In this document: positions 12,894-21,338 of the stretch, in pieces
Numbering within the stretch: the stretch's first letter is position 1
Layout of the letters: every line of letters begins with the position of its first letter
Source: Lomentospora prolificans
Taxonomy: Eukaryota; Ascomycota; Sordariomycetes; Microascales; Microascaceae
Reading direction: 5' to 3'
Length of the DNA stretch: 64,000 nucleotides
NCBI GenBank assembly: GCA_029532625.1
Contig: JARFXM010000003.1
Location: 2,666,001 to 2,730,000 of the forward strand
Notes under the pieces: generated by a model
What the model saw: only the letters and a program-made list of their open reading frames with translations
Databases searched by the model: none
What the model was told of the DNA's origin: nothing
Program-made: the position numbers and the translations under genes

Positions 12894-13256
12894 CTATCCG
12901 TTCGATGAGCCACTGCCACTACCAGTCCCCGGTACGCCATGGGTGGTGTCTTTGACATTCTGCTCCCTCTTGTACTCGGCCTCGAGGGCCCTTTGAAGAT
13001 CAAAGTCCAGCTGGCGTTCCTGCTTGAGGCGGCGCTGCTCCATGTCACGGACGACGCCCTCGTGCATGGCCTGATGTTTTGGTTAGATTGGAGCACCAGC
13101 AGCACTCAAAGCGCAACGGCAACAGGGGGAGCGGGAAACGAGATCAACGAATACACGTACAGTCTTTTCTATTTTTTGTTGGAAATGTACTATTGCCACG
13201 GTGCTCAGGGCAAAGAGGGAGGTTGCCGTGAGGGTGATCTTGGAGGCTCGCGACAT
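12894..13256 (-). CDS. PET117: PET117 cytochrome c oxidase assembly factor
   Basis: Two exons (13256-13161 and 13070-12894) encode 90 residues. The N-terminus MSRASKITLTATSLFALSTV begins with the conserved MSRASK of Pet117 and continues into a single hydrophobic segment (about residues 8-25). The conserved segment MHEGVVRDMEQRR starts the second exon and is followed by a charged, helical region and a Gly/Ser tail. Pet117 sits in the mitochondrial inner membrane facing the matrix and acts with Pet191 and Cox15 in assembling cytochrome c oxidase and supporting heme A synthesis. The intron is GT-AG in phase 0 with a CTAAC branch point. The gene is divergent from V-ATPase subunit G, sharing about 750 bases of upstream DNA with a GGGATCACGTAAG element at 13561. 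Identification is firm because the N-terminal motif and size both match. Confidence 0.9.
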
Positions 13257-14005
13257 TGTGTGAGGTCGGATTGAATAAGTCGATGAGAGAGGTAAGGTGA
13301 AAGTGATGGATCGGTGAGGGCGAATACCAATGGTTCCCGCCGTTTATTCCGGATATGCAAGATATGACCTTAAGAGTAGCTACGCTGAGAAAAGGAAAAA
13401 AATAAAATTAAAAATCGGTAGAAGTGTATCTCGACAAATCTCCTACTTCTCAAACTTGGGTTTGGGATCTCGGCCAGGAAAAGCTTGCTATAAGTTTGAA
13501 GCATCCATCGCATGAGCTTCCAAGCTCCAAAAGCGCGCGAATCGGCAATCCAATTCAGTCGGGATCACGTAAGCACAAATCCCCGCGGTAGCACTCCCTC
13601 GATAGACCGATATATGGACACACCGGATATACAAATAGCTCCTCCTCTTCCCAAGCCAAGCTCCACAGTGGTGGTAATAGTGGGGGTTCACGGGCAGCGG
13701 GGCAAGGCAAGAGCTACTAGCCAGTGTTTCCCAAACGCCAGGCGGTCGTCGACAAGCAGGTTTACCCGCGACCAGCAGGCGGCAGGCATTAGCTCATCAA
13801 GCAATCATCTGGATCTGGATCCTGTGCCTGTGCCTCCCACCACCCACTCAAGACCCTGGTCACAAGCCAAACCTTGAAGCTTTCTCCAAGACTCACCCTC
13901 TTTCCTCGCCAGCTCTCTCACTTTATTCCGGCCCTGTCGAGGAAACCCCCCCGTGAACCCCTTCAACTGACCCAACGCGAGTGGCCCTTGATAAAACAGC
14001 TCACT
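13257..14005. promoter_or_regulatory. Divergent promoter region, PET117 / V-ATPase G
   Basis: About 750 bases separate the two start codons. The stretch carries GGGATCACGTAAG at 13561-13573, nearly identical to an element upstream of GUF1. Two overlapping open frames (minus 13488-13691, plus 13512-13877) have no recognisable features and are regarded as chance. Confidence 0.5.
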
Positions 14006-14744
14006 ATGGCAAGCTTATCCTGCTCTCCCGCTCCGAATCTCCCCCACCAGCTGTCGGGGACGAGCTACTAACGAGTCCCTTCCAGTCTGCTCAACACTCC
14101 GCTGGTATTCAAACCCTTCTCGATGTACGTGTCTGAGCCACACAGTTCTGCTGAAATCGACAAAACAGCCCCGAATCAGTGACAGAAAGACGGGAACAAT
14201 ACTAACGAAGTGGAATCCCAGGCCGAGAGGGAGGCATCCAAGATCGTCGAGCAAGGTTTGTGCCTCAGTTATCGCCAAAATCATACCGTAGTACTATGCT
14301 AACTTCACATTTCCGTAACAGCTAGGCAATGTACATCAACTCCGCTATCCCGGGCCTTTTAACGAACACCACCCCCGATTTGCTGACCACACCCTCCTCA
14401 CTAGTCCGCACGAAGCGCGTAAAGCAGGCACGAGATGAGGCCAAGAAGGAGATTGAGGAACACCGCGAGAACATGGAGAAGAAGTTCAAGGCCTTCGAGG
14501 CCGAGGTATGCCGCACAATACACACTGTATCGCCTCTAGCGACTAGCTGCTCACACAATCGTCTTCTCCACAGCACACCGAGGGCAACACCGCTGCTGAG
14601 CAGGAAGCCATGAAGGATGCCGAAGCTAAGATCAAGGAACTCCAGAGCAGGGCGCAAAAGAATAAGGACCGCGTCATTAACGAACTCCTCTCGGCCGTCT
14701 TTGAAGCCAAGCCCACGCCTCCAGCCTCCATCGCTTCCAAGTAA
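14006..14744 (+). CDS. VMA10: V-type proton ATPase subunit G (Vma10)
   Basis: The product is the peripheral-stalk subunit G of the vacuolar proton pump; with subunit E it forms the stator. I reconstruct 118 residues from six exons: 14006-14008, 14086-14124, 14222-14255, 14322-14330, 14405-14505 and 14574-14744. Exon 2 gives SAQHSAGIQTLLD, followed by AEREASKIVEQ and RTKRVKQARDEAKKEIEEHR, the family hallmark, then a continuous charged coiled coil to the C-terminus. All phases agree. Two features are odd. The first coding exon seems to be the ATG alone, followed by an intron starting GCAAGC and ending CTTCCAG with an ACTAAC branch point (a GC-AG intron). Exon 4 is only 9 bases. Exons 2-6 are secure; the ATG-only exon is inferred, because no upstream ATG with a GT donor joins in frame to a protein starting MSAQ. 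Confidence 0.88.
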
Positions 14745-15000
14745 GGAGACGGAAGACAGAGTAGGGTGCTTCTCTTGAGTGGATTCGTAGCGTCGTGGTT
14801 ATGGGTAGACTCTAGTTGGTAGGACTGCCACGCAAAGAATAATGGCGGGGCGAGAGGGAAAGAGGGTACCCCTTGATTTTCGGCTCTTTGGTATCTTTCT
14901 GTTTACTGCATCTTTTTGCTATAGGGAATAGCGGCAACTCAAATGCTAGACATTTTCTTTTCCTATATTTTTCTTACATTTATTGTCCTCAAATTTGATC

Positions 15001-16896
15001 TTACAAGAACTCTAGTAGCGTTCCGAGCATTTCTCTGGTATCCTTTGTTTCCTCTGACTCCTCTAGGTCACCGAGCTGGTCCTGGATAGTCGCCTTGATC
15101 GCATCGAGCCCCAGATCCGTGTCCTTCAAAAGCTTCGTGATTCGCCTCTTGGCGCCGTCGTCCTCCGCCACCAGCCAAGCAAGAATGATGTCGATGGACT
15201 GTAGCGAGAATAGGCCCGCATCAAGGCGTCTCGAGAACAGCTCCGCCTGGCGCAGGTCCTCGTCTTCTTCCTCCTCCGCAAAGGTGGCAAACTCGTCTTC
15301 GGCCCGCTTGATTCTCGAGACGTATCCCTGGCGCAACTTCAACAGTCTCGCCAACTTTTCGTAGTCCTTCTCGACAAACTTGGCCAACACACGGATCCGC
15401 TCCGCCGAATCGCCCGGAAGCAGCCGCAGCATGGACGCAAAAATGCTCAGCAAATGCTCTACCGCGGAAGCGTCGTGGGTTTTCATAAACGTCGTAAATG
15501 TGGTCTTGAGTCCGCCGGCTTCGACAAGCTGTTGGCACACGGCCGCCGCCGCGTCGTCTCCGGTACCGCTAAAGGCGGTGGCATGCGCAAGCAGCCGTAG
15601 CGCGCAAGGTTTGCTTGCCTTGCCCTCTTTCAACATGATCAGACACAGCTCCACCCCCTCCGCTTCTATTAATTTAAATTTCCCCTCAGGCGTATCGGCG
15701 AGAGCTGTGAGAATCTCGAAGAGATTCGCCATGTACTCTTCCTCATCGCTCGAGCCGTCGGGGTCCCGCTTTCGATACGCGGAAGCGAGTTGTAGCATAG
15801 TGTCGACGGTGCCAAGCTTGACGAGCCGGTCCCGATTCTCGGGTACTGACTGCGCAAGAATGGCGACAATTTCGGCGGCATACTGCTTGTTCTGGCTCAC
15901 TTCCTTTTCGCGGCGCTGAGCGCGCTCGAGAAGCCACTTGATGAGCTGCTCTTGGCCGCCAACCTGCTTCGCGATAGCCTCACGCGAGCAGAGGTTCTCC
16001 ACTATGGACATGGCGTGATATACGCCCTCCCGATCGCGCTCATCCTCCTCATCCAAACGCGTGATATTGGAGATTAACAGGTCAACGAGATCTGACTCCA
16101 GCATCGCATCTACCAGGGCTCCCCACTGCTCGTCGTCGGCGGTGACATTCTCATCCGTCAGCTCGTCCAAAACGTCCATGACCCCTATCGCGATATCGGT
16201 ATTATCGTGCGCCAGCAGGCCGACAAGGCTGGCGGCGCTTCCGAGGTCGACGAAGTCGGGGTACAGTTCGGGGTACTGGGAGAGGATGGACAGCGTTTTA
16301 ATGTCGGAGTCGAGCGCGGACTCGCTCTCCATGAACTTTTGCGGCTGGTCCTCGTACTTGGAGCGCAGCTCGGCGTTTTTGGTGATGTGCTTCTCGAAAT
16401 TCAGGACCGTCTTTTTGAGCCAGCCGGCGTCGATCTTTTCCGCTGGCGCGTCATCCTGGTCTTCTATATAGTCTAATATTTGGGACTCCTGCTTCGTTAT
16501 GCCGCCTCCGAAAAAGCGCCCTTCCTCATCGTCGGGCGGGAGTTCGGGCCCGTAGTCGTCGTCGCCAGGTGCTTCACTTCGGTCGGGGCCTTCCGCATCG
16601 TCGTCTTCTACGGTCGTATGGCGGCTCCCGTGGGCGTTGCTGTCCCGCTTGGCGGCCTTGTAGACCTCATCTGGAGTTGTAGTATCAGCGCCACACGGTC
16701 CAAAGGAAAATGGGTGGATCAATTTCATCCAGTTGTCGCTTTTAAAACGTACTTGGATCGCGAACCGCCTCGAGCCTCCGCTTGCCTGAGCTCTGCGCGT
16801 TCTAGAGAAAGATGGTCAGCCGGCAAGATACAAAGAAATCGAATTGATTTGCCAAAGGTCTCTACAAACCTTGAATATTTCGTCTACACTAGCCAT
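15001..16896 (-). CDS. Beta-catenin-like protein 1 (CTNNBL1 family), armadillo repeat nuclear protein
   Basis: Exons 16896-16870, 16801-16753 and 16670-15001 give 581 residues. The N-terminus MASVDEIFK, then GKRRLEAVRDPNEVYKAAK, matches fungal CTNNBL1-like proteins. It is followed by an acidic Pro-Asp/Glu stretch and then an all-helical armadillo region (about residues 100-560) with the typical LSILSQYPELYPDFVDLGS and ALRLLAHA segments. In animals CTNNBL1 is a nuclear component of the Prp19/CDC5L spliceosomal complex; a splicing role here is inferred from family. Introns are GT-AG (donors GTTTGT and GTACGT) and keep phase. A longer 575-codon frame starting at 16728 would run through the second intron and lacks the conserved N-terminus, so I prefer the spliced start. 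The gene is divergent from the histidine-phosphatase gene with 351 bases between the starts. Confidence 0.93.
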
Positions 16897-17247
16897 TTGG
16901 TATTGTGTGAATTGCTTGGACCTTGAAATGTCATCGAGGAGTCGGCTCGATGTCGCCGGAGCTCTGGTTGCTGCAGGGATTCTGCAGGCCATCAATGATG
17001 CAACAAAGGTGGCCAATACCCCTTTATATGAATACGCTCTGGTATGCAACTATCCGGGAATAAATCCAGGATAGGCCCAGGTTTGCTGCCATTGCATCTG
17101 CCTTGAGTGACTCAATGAATCTGCCATTGGCATCGTAAGAAGTATTATACATATGCAAGGCGAGAGAATACGGAAAAAGAGTAGAACCTCGAACCCGTAT
17201 ACAGCAGCGCGTTTCAATTCGCAGTTTGTTTAGCAAGAAGCGTAAAG
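16897..17247. promoter_or_regulatory. Short bidirectional promoter with a GCN4/CPC1-like site
   Basis: Only 351 bases separate two divergent start codons. TTGAGTGACTCAA at 17103-17115 is a perfect inverted repeat around a central G and contains TGACTCA, the consensus of the Gcn4/CPC1 amino-acid-starvation activator. Binding is inferred from the motif only. Confidence 0.5.
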
Positions 17248-18142
17248 ATGCCGCCGACAGTTATCCTAATCCGCCACACCGAGGGTCACCACAATTCCAC
17301 TAATAAGTCTCTCCATACGTGAATACGACGGCCACAAGCGGTCGCTAACCTCTCTGATACAGAATTATGCCCTCCACGATCCTCTCCTTACCGAAAAGGG
17401 CCTGGAACAATGCGCCAAGCTCAGGGAAAGCCTGAAGGCGAGGTTTGAGGGGGAGACCGACATCGCCATCGTCGTGAGCCCGATGAAGAGGACTATCCAG
17501 ACCGCTCTGAACTCTCTCGATTTTTTGATAGAGAAAGGCGTTCCCATTACAGCTGATGCTTCATGGCAAGGTGAGTCCTTCCAAGCTTACCTTGTCTCAC
17601 CCCTCTTTTTTTTTACCCGGACTTAGAGTCCGGGTGCCGGCCGGGTGCGGGCTGCAGCACCGGTTCTAACTCGCACCACAGAAACAACCTCGAAACCCTG
17701 CGACACAGGCAGCGCCCTATCCGAACTCGCCAAAGAATATCCCATGGTCGACTTCTCCTCCGTCGACCCCGTCTTCCCGGACAAGTCCTCTCCCGCAGGC
17801 GCAAAGTACTTCCCCTCCAAAACCGCCCTCCTCGCCCGCGGTCGCGCCTGCGTACGCGCGCTCTACCGCCGGCCCGAGAAGTTCGTCGTCGTCGTCTCCC
17901 ACTCGGGGTTCCTGCGCACGTCGGTATCTGGTTGGTGGTACTTCAACGGCGACTACCGCATCTTTGATTTCGCGGACGGTAACGGCGCCGACCTCGCAGA
18001 TGATTGGGCGGACGGCCCGACGCCCAAGCTGGTGCAGTGGGAGTCTACGTTGGCGGGTGGGTTGGGATGGTCATGGACGGATCCAGTGCCTCTGGGCGAG
18101 GGTCTCCCAGAGGATGGAAGCCAACCCAACGTCGTCACGTAG
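17248..18142 (+). CDS. Histidine phosphatase (phosphoglycerate mutase) superfamily protein, possible frameshift
   Basis: Exon 1 starts MPPTVILIRHTEGHHN, giving the RH catalytic motif (His10) of the histidine phosphatase superfamily. Exon 2 (17363-17570) continues NYALHDPLLTEKGLEQC, and exon 3 (17682-18142) contains PCDTGS and VVVVSHSGFLRT, the second catalytic His. The overall plan resembles fungal Pmu1-like proteins of about 245 residues. The substrate is unknown. The exon 2/3 intron is GT-AG and in phase. The exon 1/2 intron is a problem: the acceptor at 17361-17362 with a CTAAC branch point is convincing, but the possible donors (17285, 17307, 17319) leave phase 1 or 2 while exon 2 is phase 0. 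Either a one-base indel is present, or an unusual splice site is used. The far downstream domains are intact, so the protein may still be made. Confidence 0.75.
17615..17635. repeat. Perfect hairpin inside an intron
   Basis: Nine-base arms ACCCGGACT and AGTCCGGGT flank a TAG loop within the second intron of the histidine-phosphatase gene, just upstream of its TTCTAAC branch point. It may fold in the pre-mRNA. Confidence 0.6.
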
Positions 18143-18354
18143 AAAGTATGCAACAGCCCGTCATGTTGTCTTGATTTGATACCCGCGTTGCACTCGCTGT
18201 CAAAGAAAACCATGCATTAGTTTCCCAGCCCTGTTGTTACTAGATCATATATGCGTCCAAGTATATGTTTATGCCGTCATATCTATGAGTACAATATTGT
18301 TACACGTCATACATGCACCCCCCTTGACAAGGGTCATCGTACACGAGCGCAAGC

Positions 18355-20627
18355 CTAGTTCTTCGACAAGAACTTTTGGAACGCCGAATGATCAATCACC
18401 ACATTGCCGACGGCCTGGAGCCTCTTCCTGCCCGCCTTCTGCTTCTCCAGCAGCTTCTTCCGCCTAGTAATATCAGCCGCGTGCAGTTTCGCCAGCACAT
18501 CCTTGCGGAAGGGCTTTAGGGTCTCACGAGCGATGATCTTGCCACCAGCAGCCGCTTGAATGACGACCTCTGTTCCAAGAATTAGTTACCAGCCCGAGCC
18601 ATAGTTAGGAGGAAGGGGGAGAAGAGAGGGAGCGTACCAAACATTTGCCGGTCGACATGTTCCTTGAAACTTGTGACCCACTGTCTTCCGAGCCTGTCCA
18701 CCTGAGACTTGTGCACAACTCGGCAGATGGCGTCGACGGGGACCTTGTTCACAAGCAACTGTAGCTTTACCAAGTTGCCTTCCCGCCACCCCGCATCTTC
18801 ATAGTCCAAGGTCGCGTATCCTTTCCTATTTTCGAAACATGGGTTATTAGTTGTTGCTTCGTACTAGTACCGTGGGATATGCAAAGAACTCACGTCACGC
18901 TCTTGAGTTTGCCAAAGAAATCGTCCACCAATTGAGCCGTAGGCAAGTCATATCTCAAAATTACCTGCGTCGTGTGGAAAAAGTCCAAGCCCTTCTGCTC
19001 TCCACGGTTCGACTCGCAAAGCTCAATGACCCTGCCCAGATACTCCTCCGGCATCGTTATAGTCGCGGACACAAACGGCTCATACAAGGTCGCGGTCTTG
19101 AGCCGATGGTCGGTATTCTCAGGGAACTCGGCCGGGTTTTCTATGACAGTCTCGCTGCCATCCCGCCACTGGATGCGAATGGGAACTGTAGGTTCGGTAA
19201 TGACGACGCTGGCTCCATGTTCTTGCCGAAGGCGGTCCTGGAAAACGGAACAATGAAGAGATCCCAAGAAACCGAGACGCCACCCGGCGCCAAGGGCCTC
19301 GGAGTGGTCTTTTTGTAGCGTAATGCTGCGATCGTTTAAGACGAGCTGGTCAATACTCTCCTCAAGCTTGGGGTGGTCCGACTGATCCACAGGGAAGGCG
19401 GCCACAAAGACCATAGGTTTCGGCTCCTCAAACCCTGGGTAGGGCTCGACGATTTCCTCTTTTCCAAGGTGTGTGAATGTATCACCGAGCTTCGCATCCT
19501 GCAAACGCTTCATGCCCGGATTGAAGTGAAGATAGCCAACCTGCCCCGCCCGTAGCACCTTTTGAGGCACCGCGTTCGGGTATTGTATCCCCACCTCACC
19601 GACGGTATACCGCTGGCCGGTTCCCAAAGATACAACGTTATCTCCAGCCTTGATCTGCCCGTCGAAAATCCTGACGAGGCAAATTACGCCTCTAAAGTTG
19701 TCATACCACGAATCAACCAGGAGCATCTTCAACGGTTTATTAGAGTCCCCAACCGGGCTCGGGATACCCTCAACCACGGCCGGAAGAATATTTGCAACAT
19801 TTTTTCCCGTTTTCGCCGAGACTAGGACTGCAGACTTGGGGTCTAGCTCGAAGGAGCTCTCAATCTGCTCCAAAACGCGCGGCACGTCCGCCGAAGGCAT
19901 GTCAATCTTGTTGATCACCGGTATCAAGCTCAAGTCCTGAGCAAAAGCCAGGTGAAAGTTTGATACCGTCTGAGCCTGGACGCCTTGGCTGGCATCCACG
20001 AGGAGAAGAGCACCTCCGCAGCTAGCATAGGACCTTGTGACTTCGGCTCGGAAGTCTACGTGGCCTGGAGTGTCTACAAGATGCAACAAGTAGTCTTCGC
20101 CCTTGTGGTTGTAGATCATGGTACAAGTTTGCGCCTTGACCGTGATACCTCTCTCCCTTTCCACATCTAACTTGTCCTGCGCACAGTGTTAGTCGGGTCG
20201 CTTTCCTCATCATCAGAATCGCGAAAGTCCTTACTAGAATTTGCTTGTTGTTTCCATTCGCAGATATCGTTCCCGTCAGCTCCAAAAGACGGTCACTCAA
20301 CGTGCTTTTCCCATGGTCGACATGCGCCACAATACAAAAATTGCGGTACCGCTCAATAGGGATCGCAGCAATCCGAGCCTGGAGGCTCGCCGCTACGCCA
20401 GGGAGCGGTCTATCCGCACTGCTGGAGGCATAACGGCGCCAACTACGAGCACCCCTGCATGAGGCAGAAGCTGCTGCATAAGTCGGCCGCAAGGGGAGAC
20501 CGACGGTTATGAGATTCGGGACTCGGCGGACAAGCAGATGTGAGCGTAATCCAGGCGAGGCTCTCAGGGTGCCAGTTAGCGTAAAAGGCCGTAACACTCC
20601 TGCGACAGGAGCCGCGGAGCCGACCAT
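18355..20627 (-). CDS. GUF1: GUF1, mitochondrial translation factor (EF4/LepA-type GTPase)
   Basis: Four exons (20627-20235, 20176-18894, 18825-18638, 18569-18355) encode about 692 residues. The Arg/Ser-rich N-terminus of about 90 residues looks like a mitochondrial presequence. The GTPase domain follows: G1 AHVDHGKST, G2 ERERGITVKAQT, G3 DTPGH and G4 NKIDMP. Domains II-V and the LepA-specific C-terminal domain end the protein (KGYATLDYED, VDAICRVVH, RETLKPFRKDVLAK, basic KKLLEKQKAGRKR). This order is that of LepA/Guf1, not EF-G. Guf1 binds mitochondrial ribosomes and promotes accurate synthesis under stress; its loss sensitises yeast to temperature and nutrient conditions. All introns are GT-AG in phase with CTAAC branch points. 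The start is the first ATG of the frame. A GGGATCACGTGAG element lies 147 bases upstream. It converges with the histidine-phosphatase gene, 212 bases apart. Confidence 0.95.
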
Positions 20628-21338
20628 TTATTCATGTACCGAGGTATAGCCTTGAGACTTTTTTGAGGATTATTCTTGGTTTCGGCGGGTGACATGAGCC
20701 GATTCAAGCTGGTGTATATTAGTTTCGAGATGAAAAAGGGCGTTAGATGAGCTCAAATTTGCGGTGCAGACGCGGGATCACGTGAGTATGATTCTCATCC
20801 GCCCCGGGCCGGCTTCAGGTACAAACACGAGCTGAATACTCTGTCCATAATATCAGATACCGTTCGTATTTCACAGGATTGAAGCCGGACTGGAATTTCT
20901 CCTTTATTTGTACTTGGTAGTTACAAACTTCAGTGCTACAACACATCACTACCCAACGTCTGTTGAAAAAGGATTACATCCAAGTCAAAAGGTCCTAGAA
21001 GTGAATCACGAGACTGCAAGTCCAGCGTCTATAAATAAAGCGTAGATCGTCTCTAATCAACATTCCTGAAAATGAGCAAACACCACATGCTAAAACCATC
21101 AGATCCCCGGTAATCCAACGTATCCTCGTGTCTCTGGGTTCTGATATCAGCAAACAGTAATATGAAAAGCGCCCACGTCCCAGTAATGACGAATGTAAAA
21201 CTCCGGTCATAGATGTAGTCTTCAGTGCATGACGACGTTATCGGGTACTAGGCTATTCCCCCTTTCCCTCCCCTACACGTACCCTTCATAACCCGTGGGC
21301 GAAGATGAAAGCCCTCATCCAGGTATCGTGAAATAGGC
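20628..21338. other. Promoter of GUF1 and 3' region of the MIT-domain gene
   Basis: Both flanking genes are on the minus strand. The right half should hold the untranslated tail of the MIT-domain gene and the left half the GUF1 promoter, which contains the TCACGTGA element. No further gene is seen. Confidence 0.5.
20774..20786. promoter_or_regulatory. GGGATCACGTGAG element upstream of GUF1
   Basis: TCACGTGA is a perfect E-box-type palindrome (core CACGTG) 147-160 bases upstream of the GUF1 start. The surrounding 13 bases differ by one base from the copy between PET117 and V-ATPase G. Such cores are bound by bHLH factors of the Cbf1/Pho4 type. Confidence 0.5.

Noticed and set aside
15380..15919. 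179-codon plus-strand frame
   Set aside because: Antisense to the armadillo region of the CTNNBL1-like gene, which is clearly coding on the minus strand.
18851..19318. 155-codon plus-strand frame
   Set aside because: Antisense to the GUF1 coding region; no domain.
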